Assembly: GCA_903873905.1 (NCBI GenBank)
Contig: CAIQQJ010000116.1
Location: 1 to 41,810, forward strand
DNA: 41,810 nucleotides
Reading direction: 5' to 3'
DNA from: an uncultured Flavobacteriales bacterium
Lineage (GTDB): Bacteria; Bacteroidota; Bacteroidia; Palsa-965
Position numbers and translations under genes: made by a program. This document shows positions 1 through 8,264 of the stretch, in pieces; position 1 is the stretch's first letter; each line of letters opens with the position of its first letter. The notes under the pieces are model-generated. The model ran no database searches and had not been told where the DNA came from. It saw nothing but the letters and a program-made list of their open reading frames with translations.

Positions 1-157
1 AAATTCATTTACAAACCGATGCGCTACTCCCAACAATACTGTTGGGACGCTACACCCCGATAAATATTTTAAAGAACAAAATTCATTTACAAACCGATGC
101 GCTACTCCCAACAATACTGTTGGTACGCTACACCCCCGATTATTATTTTAAAAGAAC
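1..157 (-). repeat. Truncated tandem array of about 78 bp tRNA-Pro-like units with a palindrome
   Basis: Two units lie 78 bp apart (about 1-78 and 79-157). They differ in the shared core by one substitution (position 124) and one extra C. Read on the minus strand, each unit starts at 138 or 59 with CGGGGTGTAGCG (one extra G in the inner copy), then TCCCAACA-GTAT-TGTTGGGA, then GTAGCGCATCGGTTTG. This matches a tRNA-Pro acceptor strand, D-stem, D-stem return and 5' anticodon stem, with the D-loop replaced by a 20-bp palindrome (28-47; 106-125, one arm base changed). The sequence leaves the tRNA pattern at the anticodon loop; no anticodon-stem return, T-arm or acceptor return is present. An AT-rich linker joins the units, and a similar AT tract lies before the inner copy. 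The array starts just after the ribH stop and runs off the window, so copy number is unknown. The tRNA relationship is from memory of tRNA-Pro sequences. Confidence 0.75.
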
Positions 158-162
158 TACTT

Positions 163-657
163 CTATTTATTCATTTTGTCACGAAGCTCAAGCATTTTCA
201 GTGCTGTTATTGCTGCTTCGTCTCCTTTATTCCCGTGAACTCCACCTGATCGATCAATTGCTTGTGCGAGGGTGTTTGTTGTTAGGACGGCAAAGATAAC
301 AGGTTTACTCAAACTGATGTTTAATTCTGTGATTCCGTACGTAACTCCTTGACAGATAAAATCGAAATGTGGTGTTTCGCCTTTTATTACACAGCCAATA
401 CAGATAACTGCATCAATATTTTCATCCGTTCCAGCCCATTCTGCACCCAAGGTCAGTTCAAATGCACCTGGAACATTATGGATTTCAATGTCACTTTCAC
501 TAACTCCATGTTTTTTCAAAGAACTAATGGCTCCGTCACGCAAGGCAAACGTGACCTCAGAATTCCATTCGGCAACAATTATTGCAATTCGCTGTCCTTT
601 ACCTGATTTGATGCTATCAGCATTGTAATCAGAAAGATTTTTCAGAACTGTTGCCAT
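163..657 (-). CDS. ribH: 6,7-dimethyl-8-ribityllumazine synthase
   Basis: This enzyme condenses 5-amino-6-ribitylaminouracil with 3,4-dihydroxy-2-butanone 4-phosphate in the penultimate step of riboflavin synthesis, normally as a cytoplasmic icosahedral or pentameric assembly. The 164-aa length is typical. Visible family motifs are AEWNSEV near residue 30 (aromatic substrate contact), GAFELT at 64-69, GCVIKGETPHFD at 89-99 with the catalytic His at 97, LTTNTLAQA near 125-133, and the C-terminal GNKGDEAA at 142-149. It lies 66 bp downstream of the TPR gene on the same strand and is probably co-transcribed with it. I recall ribH, a TPR protein and recF as a common Bacteroidota neighbourhood. 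The stop codon is followed within about 25 bp by the tRNA-like tandem array. Confidence 0.97.
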   Translation of the reverse strand: MATVLKNLSDYNADSIKSGKGQRIAIIVAEWNSEVTFALRDGAISSLKKHGVSESDIEIHNVPGAFELTLGAEWAGTDENIDAVICIGCVIKGETPHFDFICQGVTYGITELNISLSKPVIFAVLTTNTLAQAIDRSGGVHGNKGDEAAITALKMLELRDKMNK

Positions 658-723
658 TTTGATAACCTTAACTAAAAAGCCCCATTCTGCCTCAACAGAA
701 CAGGACTCTTTTTTCTGATGTTT

Positions 724-1404
724 TTACTTTACAGTCCCGCCAACTCTGGCAATATATTTATCAACCTGAGTAGCTTCCTGAGATTCTGGAAATTCTACTT
801 TGATTTGTTCGTATACCTTCAAAGCTTCTTCTTTCTGACCTTTATCTTCATAAGCATAACCAGCTTTCTTAAGATACACAGGAGAGGTAAACTTGTTAGG
901 GTTTTTCTTTGCAGCTTTCAGATAAGCGGCAATTGCATCATCTGATTTCCCTTGCTCCATGTAAGCATCACCAATAAGTCCGAGCGCCATCGCACCTAGG
1001 AACATATCATCAGAATCAAAATCCTGAAGGGTTGCAATTGCTTTGTCGAATTGACCGGTTCGCAGGTAACTTACACCTAGGTAATATTTTGAAATATTAC
1101 CTGCTGAAGTCATACCGTAATCATCGGTAATGCTCGCAAATCCAGCAGTATCGCCACTGCCGTTTATGGCTAGTTTGAAGGAATCCTTGGCGAAATACAT
1201 TTCAGCCTTGTACATCTTACCTGATGCTTCGTCGGAACGAGGCTTCTGATAAAAATACTTCCATCCAAAATAAATACCCACGAGCAACACAACACCACCT
1301 ACGATGAAAAGTAGGCTTTTTCGGTTCTGCTCAATGTAATTTTCAGTTTTGTCAAACGCGCCAATAATATCAACGGCCGGTTGCTCTTTTGTTTCTTTTG
1401 ACAT
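724..1404 (-). CDS. Membrane-anchored tetratricopeptide repeat protein
   Basis: A 226-aa protein with a short cytoplasmic N-terminus, one membrane segment (about residues 30-48, LLFIVGGVVLLVGIYFGW) and a soluble TPR domain. Two repeats are clear: one around YYLGVSYLRTGQFDKAIATL and a pair around GDAYMEQGKSDDAIAAYLKAA and AGYAYEDKGQKEEALKVYEQI. The topology resembles YfgM or BamD-like scaffold proteins, but a specific function cannot be read from the sequence. The start was set at the ATG at 1404 (MSKETKEQ). The open frame continues upstream, but that extension is unlike protein and contains a -7 promoter-like element. It is probably the first gene of a two-gene unit with ribH and is divergent from recF. 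Confidence 0.85.
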   Translation of the reverse strand: MSKETKEQPAVDIIGAFDKTENYIEQNRKSLLFIVGGVVLLVGIYFGWKYFYQKPRSDEASGKMYKAEMYFAKDSFKLAINGSGDTAGFASITDDYGMTSAGNISKYYLGVSYLRTGQFDKAIATLQDFDSDDMFLGAMALGLIGDAYMEQGKSDDAIAAYLKAAKKNPNKFTSPVYLKKAGYAYEDKGQKEEALKVYEQIKVEFPESQEATQVDKYIARVGGTVK

Positions 1405-1439
1405 GTTTGTCTTCAGTAAATTTGCTGAATAATAGGGCG

Positions 1440-1447
1440 CAAAAATA
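1440..1447 (-). promoter_or_regulatory. Candidate -7 promoter element for the TPR-ribH unit
   Basis: The minus strand reads TATTTTTG, a match to the Bacteroidota -7 consensus TAnnTTTG, 35 nt upstream of the ATG at 1404. No TTTG element is seen at the usual distance upstream, so the call rests on one box. Confidence 0.4.
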
Positions 1448-1472
1448 ATCTTTTTTTTCACTATTGCGGATA

Positions 1473-1480
1473 TACCTTTG
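1473..1480 (+). promoter_or_regulatory. Candidate -7 promoter element for recF
   Basis: TACCTTTG matches TAnnTTTG and lies 55 nt upstream of the recF ATG. The region around -33 is a T-run without a clear TTTG. It sits in the divergent recF/TPR intergenic region. Confidence 0.45.
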
Positions 1481-1535
1481 CTTTTTGGCAAATTTGCGTA
1501 GATAAAAAACACTTTTAGACTGATTTCCCTTTCCT

Positions 1536-2645
1536 ATGTACCTCAAAAGCCTGACTTTACTCCATTTCCGCAATTATGAAGAGGCTGGAATTAATTTTTC
1601 CGAGCGGATCAATTGCTTCACAGGTCTGAATGGATCGGGAAAGACAAATTTGCTTGATGCTATTCATTATCTCGCTCTCTGTAAAAGCTTCCTAAACCCC
1701 TTGGATAGCCAGAACATTCGATTTGAGGAGCCATTTTTTGTGGTGCAAGGTGTTTTTGAAGATGGCTCAGGAACAGAAGACAACATTATTTGCTCTTTAA
1801 AACGTGGTCAGCGAAAGGTTTTCAAGCGCAATGGGAAAGAATACGAACGACTTTCTGATCATATTGGTTTGTGTCCATTAGTTACTGTTTCGCCTGCCGA
1901 TGCGGTTCTGGTGACAGGAGGAAGTGAAGAGCGTCGGCGATTTATGGATACGGTTATTTCACAATACAACAAGCAATATTTAGATCAGCTCATATCTTAT
2001 AACCGCGTTCTTTCGCAGCGAAATGCGCTTTTAAAACGCATGGCTGAAGCACAAATTCCCGATGATGGAACGTTGGAGGTTTTGGATATGCAAATGGAAC
2101 AATTCGGAATGCCAATTTTTATTGCGAGAAAAGCTTTTATAAGAGAGTTGTTGCCATTTTTCAATAATTATTACGAACAATTAAGTGGTGGTGCTGAAAA
2201 AGTGGAATTGATTTATCAATCCAAATTGCATGATCATTCATTAGCGGATTTGCTGAAACAGAGTTTTTCAAGAGAGCGTTATTTAGGACATACAACGGTT
2301 GGAATTCACAAAGACGATTTGGATCTTCAAATTAATGGGCACTCTTTGAAAAGAAGTGGTTCTCAAGGGCAACAAAAAACATTTCTCATTGCCTTGAAAC
2401 TCGCAGAATATGTTTTTTTGGATCGCGCATCGGGGAAAAAGCCCATGTTGATTCTGGATGACGTGCATGATAAATTGGATGCCGATCGTGTTTTCCGTTT
2501 GATGGAAATTGTTTGTGGAAATGGATTCGGACAATTATTCATTACGGATACTGGCGCAGGGAGAATGGATGATTTGTTTGCCAAAAGAGGCTTGCCTTAT
2601 AAAATGTTTATGGTGGAAAATGGGACGGTGGTTAGTAGTGTGTAG
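1536..2645 (+). CDS. recF: DNA replication and repair protein RecF
   Basis: RecF is an SMC-like ABC-type ATPase that loads RecA with RecO and RecR at single-stranded gaps. The 369-aa length is normal. Visible elements are the N-terminal LTLLHFRNYE strand, Walker A GLNGSGKT at 30-37, the ABC signature SGSQGQQ at 274-280, and Walker B LILDD at 305-309 followed by the D-loop VHDKLD. The ATG at 1536 gives the canonical N-terminus. It is divergent from the TPR-ribH unit. In many Bacteroidota a DUF721/DciA-like gene follows recF; here about 400 bp without a gene follow. Confidence 0.97.
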   Translation: MYLKSLTLLHFRNYEEAGINFSERINCFTGLNGSGKTNLLDAIHYLALCKSFLNPLDSQNIRFEEPFFVVQGVFEDGSGTEDNIICSLKRGQRKVFKRNGKEYERLSDHIGLCPLVTVSPADAVLVTGGSEERRRFMDTVISQYNKQYLDQLISYNRVLSQRNALLKRMAEAQIPDDGTLEVLDMQMEQFGMPIFIARKAFIRELLPFFNNYYEQLSGGAEKVELIYQSKLHDHSLADLLKQSFSRERYLGHTTVGIHKDDLDLQINGHSLKRSGSQGQQKTFLIALKLAEYVFLDRASGKKPMLILDDVHDKLDADRVFRLMEIVCGNGFGQLFITDTGAGRMDDLFAKRGLPYKMFMVENGTVVSSV

Positions 2646-2723
2646 TTGGTCGTGATGAGTTTATTATAGCGGTAGTCTTTTTTGGTTTCAAAAATGAATA
2701 TTGTTGTTTAGGAGTTGGAATTT

Positions 2724-2790
2724 GGAAAGTTGAAAAGTTTTTTGGATCGATCGACTCCAACTTTTTTACTTGACAACTTTCAAACTTTCC
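2724..2790. repeat. Imperfect inverted repeat downstream of recF
   Basis: An arm reading GGAAAGTTGAAAAGTT (2724-2739) is complementary, with mismatches, to the arm at 2775-2790. An overlapping pair AGTTGGA (2713-2719) and TCCAACT (2755-2761), followed by a T-run, could form an alternative hairpin and act as a recF terminator. A similar phrase, AGTTGAAAGGTTGAAA, occurs downstream of the M14 peptidase gene near 25800, so this is probably a dispersed intergenic word. Confidence 0.45.
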
Positions 2791-2804
2791 CACTATTTTT
2801 TTTT

Positions 2805-2920
2805 CGCGTGAGGGATAGTAGCGCCACATAGTTGTCCCTATGGGAGTTACCCCGCAGCTGCGTGGATTGTGTAAGGCGCGAGGAGTAAAAGCGGATAGCC
2901 AGACCTTTGGGGCACGCCCA
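2805..2920. repeat. Dispersed intergenic palindromic element (GCGTGAGGG family), copy 1
   Basis: This element opens with GCGTGAGGGATAGTAGCG and closes with GGGGCACGCCC, so GCGTG and CACGC form a terminal inverted repeat. Internally it contains the phrase AGCGGATAGCC and small palindromes (TCCCTATGGGA, GCAGCTGC). The same opening, internal phrase and closing recur at 14789-14902 with a different middle. It is more GC-rich than its surroundings and lies in a 399-bp gene-free stretch (2646-3044). I recall similar GCGTGAGGGAT...AGCGGAAAGCCC...CACGCCC elements in Bacteroidota intergenic DNA, as with REP-like repeats. Confidence 0.7.
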
Positions 2921-3044
2921 AAAGAAAATAACTTCTTGTTGAATCAGAAAAGTAGATTGAAGAAAATCATTTCCAATATGGATTTGATTCGTCAGTAGTG
3001 TGACTTTTTTTGAGAAAAAATTGTTTCGTAAGTTTTGCAGAAAT

Positions 3045-3800
3045 TTAAAATGCAATCCAACCCAAACCGATTTTTATTTCTACAAAATTATGCGTGCGTA
3101 GATTCTTGTTGAAGTTTGCGAGAATATAATTTTGAGTGCTTGGTGTAGTTTTTACATAAGCTGCATCACCGCCACGGAAAAAGTTAACTCCCAATGCCGT
3201 GTTGATATAAAAATTATGGCCGATAGGATTTGTTTTCCCAATGGCATAACCAAGTTTATAACAAGTATATTTTTCAGCAGGTCCAGTAAGTATCAATGGA
3301 GGATTTCCAGATCCACCTAAATTTGTACTGTAAACCGTTAACTTATTATCGGGTGTTGCAAGACCATATTTTACAATTCCAACAGAAAGCTGATTGTATA
3401 AACCTGCTGGAGCGATGAAATTTTTTCTGAAAAACTGAAAATGAATTTCATAGATGGCGAGTTTACATTGGGCAATTCCTGCAGTAGGTTGCATGTAGCC
3501 ATAATTCTGGATTTGATCGTTTGTAAAAGCGTCATTTTGTTTTGCAGTGTAATAACTGAAACCTGCTGCAACTTTTCTTGAAAGTGCATAATTCACATTC
3601 ACTTCTGTTTTATAGGAAATTCTTGTCAATTCAAAAATTCCCAAGAGACCATTTTCGAAAGTAAAGTTTGGGCAATAGAAAAACGAGGAAGCATTATAGC
3701 CAATGAAAAAACGTTTTCCCTGATAACCGGGAACTTGTGCGGAAATTGTTTGCAGTCCGAATGCAAATATAAAAGTGGAAAAGCAGATTAATTTTTTCAT
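3045..3800 (-). CDS. Secreted barrel-like envelope protein, last gene of the envelope operon
   Basis: A 251-aa protein with a cleavable signal peptide (MKKLICFSTFIFAFGLQTISAQ). The mature part is rich in alternating aromatic and hydrophobic residues and ends in an aromatic residue (GLGWIAF), as outer-membrane beta-barrels do. Motifs include RFFIGYNASSFFY near the N-terminus, AAGFSYYTAKQ in the middle and INTALGVNFFRGGDA near residue 205. I do not recognise a named family, and it is not an obvious member of the five-paralog series upstream. Its ATG overlaps the stop of the M48 gene by four bases, which indicates translational coupling. Confidence 0.7.
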   Translation of the reverse strand: MKKLICFSTFIFAFGLQTISAQVPGYQGKRFFIGYNASSFFYCPNFTFENGLLGIFELTRISYKTEVNVNYALSRKVAAGFSYYTAKQNDAFTNDQIQNYGYMQPTAGIAQCKLAIYEIHFQFFRKNFIAPAGLYNQLSVGIVKYGLATPDNKLTVYSTNLGGSGNPPLILTGPAEKYTCYKLGYAIGKTNPIGHNFYINTALGVNFFRGGDAAYVKTTPSTQNYILANFNKNLRTHNFVEIKIGLGWIAF

Positions 3801-6157
3801 CGTGTAACAGTTGTAGTTTTTTTCTCACGTTTGATTTGGACCATCATGTCGTACATAATGGAATTGATAAATCCTTTTTTTGATTTTGATTTGATATGGA
3901 CTTCGCGAGAGACGTCTGGTTTGCCTGTATTGGCATCATACATGAGCGTGTAATAGTAGGTGTTGTATTCCGGTGAAAGGGCGTAGGCAATTCCAAATGG
4001 AAGTATTGGGTAACAGATAATGGAGAAGAAAATAATAAATCCGCGATCTTCTCTTTTTTGTTTCACTGTATAAATTCCAGTGTAACAGAAATGTGAGGTG
4101 TTGTATTTTTTCATCAATGGAATCATTCGATCCGTTTCCATTGGCACCATTTCCATTTCATCTTCATGTGCAACACGTTCTCCGATCCAATCATTCAAAA
4201 TGGATAAGTCGTTGTATTTTTCAACATCGTTTGCACCAAATGTTTTCGGATTGAGAACATCAATGCTAAGTTTAGCATAACCTGCATTTTCAGTAATCTG
4301 GTTACAGAATTCTAATTGTTCTGTTTCGGATTGAATGAACTTAATTCCTTTATGGTCATCGGCCATTACATAAAAAGGATCAACATAAACAACAGTATCG
4401 ATTCCAAGACTCATTCCTTTTTTTCGCATTTCGTTTGCACCATATTGTTCTTCTTTCCTCAATTCATAGGAACTCATTTTATCCCGTTTGTCCTGCACTA
4501 ATTTATCCGCTGCGTTTTTTGTTGTCGTCCTTTCTTCCGCCAAATCGAACATTGCTTTTACAGAGGCATTATCCATGACATCACCAAATGCCAATAAATA
4601 AAATTTACTTGCATCCGATTTTTTTGTTTCCACCGCTTGTGTCAAATCCTGTTTTTTCTTTTCCTTTCTAAGCTTGTCGTATTTTGAAACGTAAACTTTT
4701 GAATCGGCATCATCGGTTTGAACAGCCACTTTAACTGTGTCAATTACTTTTGCTTTTGTGGTATCAACAACGGGTGCATTTTTTATTTCAAGATACAATG
4801 CATATGTTTTTTTCATGTCCTCAAAATGCACATCATTCAAACGTACGGCCTCGTCTGCAAGATCATTTCGCATGGACGTAACGAAGAAAGAAGAATCAGT
4901 TTTGGAAAGGTTGTAGAGATATCTCAAGGCAATCATGTTCATCTGCACAGCACTTGCTTTTTGAAACAGGTAATAACATTGTTGTTGATTCCCTTCTTTC
5001 TTTCCATAAAAATCCGAGACATCACTGTATTGATCATGGTTTTTATATTTCGCAATTCCATACAATGATTTCCCCATGCACAAACGAAGGTAATTGCTGG
5101 TGGAATCTTCTTTTTGCAAAACATATGTATTGTAAAATGCCGCTACGTAATCTCGTTCATTCACTAAAATCCTAACGGTTTCAAAGCGACAGATTTTTCG
5201 AATGAAAAAGAAAGTTTTAGCTGACATCGTGAAATCCTGATTGCCACATCCTGTTAGATCATCCAGAATTATTTCCAGTTTTTTTCTTCGCGCAGCAACA
5301 TTTGGATGAGTAGAGTAGGTGTCATCCTCTTTGTCATTATCAAGATTGATTTTCTGCACGGTGTCGAGGAAAAGATCTTTTGGAAGAACCATCACTGGGT
5401 TTTCTAGGATGCTCGCATTGAATTCAAAATCTTCAAATGGAAGTTCAGAAAATTGGAGGACAAACATGGAACTTAGTGCAGCATCGCAATCATATCCTGT
5501 TTTTGACAAGCGAATTAATCCGATTGAATCCGCTTCCAATTCGAGTTCTTTACTGTAGGAACTAGCAGCACGAATTTGATCGTCGGAATTGCTGTATTTG
5601 TATTGATCGTTTTTTGAAAAAATTTGTTCGTTACGAATATATTCATTCATGGTATGATGCCGCTCGTAATGGGCAATTTCATGGGAAAGAACATAAGCCA
5701 ATTGTGCTTCATTTTCCAATTGTGCAATCAGTCCAAGTGTTACAAAAACAATTCCTTGATTAGTTGAAAATGCATTTGCCTCTGAAGAACGCAAACAATA
5801 AAACCGAAGTTTACCTCGTAATTCAGGCTGATTTACCAAAACTCGATCAGCAACTTTATTTACATATTCTGTAACGGTATCACCAAACAGGACTTTTCCA
5901 CTTAGCAATAATTGATCGATGATATAATTTGTTTCGAGCAAGAACTCTTCCTTCGAAGAACTTACATTATGATTTTTTGCTGCCTTGGCTTCTGTTTTGA
6001 CATCATTCTTGAATTTGTCTTGAGAAAGTGTGCGGAAATCTTCAGGAATTAAACCGACACATTTTATTGGCTGATAATTATTGAAATCGGGAATTGTTTG
6101 TGCGACGACGCTTGTCGTGAGGGCAAAACAGAAGAAAAAATTAATTAATAATCGCAT
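3797..6157 (-). CDS. Secreted M48-family zinc metalloprotease with a long C-terminal extension
   Basis: The start is taken at the ATG at 6157, which gives a signal peptide ending SVVAQ near residue 20; the longer frame adds 11 implausible residues. The 786-aa protein has an M48 peptidase domain at about 75-280. The zinc-binding HEIAH is at 159-163 (in LSHEIAHYERHH), with the third ligand Glu208 in ELEADSIG and the family's NAFSTNQGIVFVTLGLI stretch at 128-144. M48 enzymes such as BepA and LoiP act in the periplasm in outer-membrane protein quality control. Residues from about 280 on hold an uncharacterised region, a lysine- and threonine-rich linker near 470-530, and a hydrophobic segment near 705-727 (GFIIFFSIICYPILPFGIAY) followed by a basic tail. 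The following paralog stop lies one base upstream of this start. Proteolysis or quality control of the neighbouring barrel proteins is inference. Confidence 0.88.
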   Translation of the reverse strand: MRLLINFFFCFALTTSVVAQTIPDFNNYQPIKCVGLIPEDFRTLSQDKFKNDVKTEAKAAKNHNVSSSKEEFLLETNYIIDQLLLSGKVLFGDTVTEYVNKVADRVLVNQPELRGKLRFYCLRSSEANAFSTNQGIVFVTLGLIAQLENEAQLAYVLSHEIAHYERHHTMNEYIRNEQIFSKNDQYKYSNSDDQIRAASSYSKELELEADSIGLIRLSKTGYDCDAALSSMFVLQFSELPFEDFEFNASILENPVMVLPKDLFLDTVQKINLDNDKEDDTYSTHPNVAARRKKLEIILDDLTGCGNQDFTMSAKTFFFIRKICRFETVRILVNERDYVAAFYNTYVLQKEDSTSNYLRLCMGKSLYGIAKYKNHDQYSDVSDFYGKKEGNQQQCYYLFQKASAVQMNMIALRYLYNLSKTDSSFFVTSMRNDLADEAVRLNDVHFEDMKKTYALYLEIKNAPVVDTTKAKVIDTVKVAVQTDDADSKVYVSKYDKLRKEKKKQDLTQAVETKKSDASKFYLLAFGDVMDNASVKAMFDLAEERTTTKNAADKLVQDKRDKMSSYELRKEEQYGANEMRKKGMSLGIDTVVYVDPFYVMADDHKGIKFIQSETEQLEFCNQITENAGYAKLSIDVLNPKTFGANDVEKYNDLSILNDWIGERVAHEDEMEMVPMETDRMIPLMKKYNTSHFCYTGIYTVKQKREDRGFIIFFSIICYPILPFGIAYALSPEYNTYYYTLMYDANTGKPDVSREVHIKSKSKKGFINSIMYDMMVQIKREKKTTTVTR

Positions 6158-6158
6158 A

Positions 6159-6854
6159 TTAATTGTGTTTAAAAGGGAGGAATATACCAAAGTTAATAGA
6201 ATGTTGCATCAGTGCGCCATTGATGTGATGTGTCGCAACGTATCGGAATGTATAACCGGCAAATAATCTGAAATATTTGAATTCATAAAAAACATTTACA
6301 AATGCTTCGGGACAAAATCCTGAATAGTAGGCTGTGTTTTTTCCCGGTTTCATGTACGTGTCGTGCATTGGATCAGTTGGATTCATTCTGTAGAATTCAA
6401 TCTGCTCTGTTGGTTTTAGCGAATCAATTTGAAAGTGCCTTCTCCCTTCCAGAAGTCCAGCTCCAACACCCACATTAATCGTGAGAAAATCATTCCAATG
6501 TTGTGGGATTTCAATACCAATGCGTGCTGTTAAATTGATGAAAGTTTTAGTCATAACCGTATGATCAGATCGGCCCGAGACTGTCCAAATATATGCTGAA
6601 TCGTAAATGGGATTGTAACATTCAATTCCAACTGCTCTGTATTGACCTAGTACTTCAGCGCTAGCTTTTTTCAAAAACGTGAGTTCGACTCTTCCTCCAA
6701 TTTGTGTCATGTTTTTTTCAAACGGATTCCTGTACAAATAATCATCCGAATAATTTGTTTTCAGATTGGCAAATGCTCCGCTAATTCCTAGTTGTTGTGA
6801 AAGAACTGGGAAGGACAAAAATAAAAGACAGAAAAATGCAATTGTTTTTTTCAT
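6159..6854 (-). CDS. Paralogous secreted barrel-like protein, series member 5 in transcript order
   Basis: A 231-aa protein with signal peptide MKKTIAFFCLLFLSFPVLSQ. It shares a common layout with the four genes upstream: a QLGISGAF-like strand after the signal, a central IEIPQHWNDFLTINVGVGAG block, a YEFKYFRLFAGYTFRY block about 30 residues from the end, and a terminal INFGIFLPFKHN strand. Alternating hydrophobic residues suggest an 8-stranded or similar small outer-membrane barrel. No named family is recognised. It is separated from the previous gene by 24 bp and from the M48 start by one base. Confidence 0.75.
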   Translation of the reverse strand: MKKTIAFFCLLFLSFPVLSQQLGISGAFANLKTNYSDDYLYRNPFEKNMTQIGGRVELTFLKKASAEVLGQYRAVGIECYNPIYDSAYIWTVSGRSDHTVMTKTFINLTARIGIEIPQHWNDFLTINVGVGAGLLEGRRHFQIDSLKPTEQIEFYRMNPTDPMHDTYMKPGKNTAYYSGFCPEAFVNVFYEFKYFRLFAGYTFRYVATHHINGALMQHSINFGIFLPFKHN

Positions 6855-6878
6855 TTGAGAATTGTGTTCATGATATTC

Positions 6879-7565
6879 TTAATTATTCAAAATAGGAATA
6901 CTCACGCCAAGATCTGCTGTCCATCTGGTGCCAAGAGAATAATCTTGAAAAGTGAAGAAAGACCAATCGTAATTAACTTTTATGTGCACCATGAATTTTT
7001 CAAATTCATACGCTAAGCCAGTGTGTAATCCCAAAAACACACCATATTCTGTTTCAGGTAAAATCCCCAATACTGAATGGTCAAATGCAAAGTGTGCAGG
7101 ATCGAAAGTTGGAAGAATGTATTTTGATTTGTTGATGACGACTCCTGCTTGGATCCCAATCAAATAGTAGGAAAATTCATTCCACTTTGCTTTGAAAAAA
7201 TTGGTGTGATGGATGGATAAAAAGGAATAGTTTGTTTTTTGAATTCCGGGAAAAGTCATGGGCATGCTATAGTAAATGGATACATCATGACCAGCAACAA
7301 TTATTGAATCTGTTTCTTGCGAATAAACACCAAAGCCGATGGAAGTATAACGGAGATTTTTATTGTCATTCCTTCCTTCTCTAAGAAAAAAAATATTCAG
7401 CCCACCTCCGTTTTGAAAACCACTCTTGAATCCTTTGTGAGGAGAATTGTCGTAGTCGTAGAAGTTGTGATACATGCAGGAGCCAAATGCGGTAATTCCA
7501 AAACGTTGTGAAAAGATTTTGGATGAGATCAAGAGAAGAAAACAACAAACAAATATTTTTTTCAT
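6879..7565 (-). CDS. Paralogous secreted barrel-like protein, series member 4, most divergent
   Basis: A 228-aa protein with signal peptide MKKIFVCCFLLLISSKIFSQ. The shared layout is still visible (RFGITAFGSCMY after the signal, KWNEFSYYLIGIQAGVVI in the middle, AYEFEKFMVHIKVNYDW, and final DLGVSIPILNN). The central block has lost the IPQ motif and the terminal strand ends in NN, not an aromatic or basic residue. It starts one base from the stop of the gene upstream. Function unknown; a small outer-membrane barrel is the best structural guess. Confidence 0.72.
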   Translation of the reverse strand: MKKIFVCCFLLLISSKIFSQRFGITAFGSCMYHNFYDYDNSPHKGFKSGFQNGGGLNIFFLREGRNDNKNLRYTSIGFGVYSQETDSIIVAGHDVSIYYSMPMTFPGIQKTNYSFLSIHHTNFFKAKWNEFSYYLIGIQAGVVINKSKYILPTFDPAHFAFDHSVLGILPETEYGVFLGLHTGLAYEFEKFMVHIKVNYDWSFFTFQDYSLGTRWTADLGVSIPILNN

Positions 7566-7566
7566 T

Positions 7567-8262
7567 CTAGAATTTTTTCAAGGGATAATAAATTCCAACA
7601 GTCAACCCGTGTCTGTTTCCTTTGCCATACATGCGATCCATTCCAAGAACATACGAGTATTGTCCCACAACTGAGAATTTCTCCAATTCATATAATGCTC
7701 CAACCAATACTTCCATTGAGATGTCACCGCTTCTTACTGGAGTGAAATTACTTGCATCAAATTCCGATGCATCATGGTTGAAAGTGGTACTTTTTTCTGG
7801 CAAAATGTTTTGTGTTTTGTATTGCAGAAAACCCATTCCTACACCAATATGAATAGAAATAAATTCATTGAATGTTTGTGGAATATCATAAGCAAATCGA
7901 AGGCTAATGTGTGAACAAGTGGTTTTAGTAGTGGCCACTACCGGGACGGTAAAACCCGATTTTAATTTTGCTTGATAAAATGCAGAGTCGGAATGCGGAA
8001 GAAAATAAGAGAACCCTAATCCGGTATAACCAAACTTTGCAGGGCTTGTTCCTATCATCATGCAATTTGCTTCTATGCGAACGCCAGGTGAAAAAGTGGA
8101 GGTGTGACCCATTGTTCTCCCTTGGTAAACCGATTCATCAATCGGCACTGGTGCTTTAGGAAAAAAGCCCAATGCGTATGCACTGAATCCAAGTGATTGT
8201 GATTTCACCAAGTTGGGAATCAAAATGGAAATTGAAAATGCAATTAGAATTATTTTTTTCAT
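7567..8262 (-). CDS. Paralogous secreted barrel-like protein, series member 3
   Basis: A 231-aa protein with signal peptide MKKIILIAFSISILIPNLVKSQ, then SLGFSAYALGFFP. The central block reads FAYDIPQTFNEFISIHIGVGMGF, the next reads YELEKFSVVGQYSYV, and the terminal strand is VGIYYPLKKF. The last two are almost the same as in series member 2 immediately upstream, which makes these two the closest relatives in the series. It starts two bases from the preceding stop, so the genes are co-transcribed. Function unknown. Confidence 0.75.
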   Translation of the reverse strand: MKKIILIAFSISILIPNLVKSQSLGFSAYALGFFPKAPVPIDESVYQGRTMGHTSTFSPGVRIEANCMMIGTSPAKFGYTGLGFSYFLPHSDSAFYQAKLKSGFTVPVVATTKTTCSHISLRFAYDIPQTFNEFISIHIGVGMGFLQYKTQNILPEKSTTFNHDASEFDASNFTPVRSGDISMEVLVGALYELEKFSVVGQYSYVLGMDRMYGKGNRHGLTVGIYYPLKKF

Positions 8263-8264
8263 TT

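Noticed and set aside
28-47. Integron attC site
   Set aside because: The arms resemble YYYAAC/GTTRRR core sites, but only about six bases separate them, there is no second arm pair, no cassette structure and no integrase gene.
1-59. Functional tRNA-Pro gene on the minus strand
   Set aside because: Only the 5' half to the anticodon loop is recognisable; no T-arm or acceptor return precedes the next unit or the window end.
28-125. Intrinsic terminator of ribH
   Set aside because: The palindromes form good hairpins, but no T-run follows either on the minus strand, and the same palindrome occurs at the other end of the window without such a context.
1-157. CRISPR array at either end
   Set aside because: The units are wholly repeated, including the linkers, so there are no variable spacers, and no cas genes are present.
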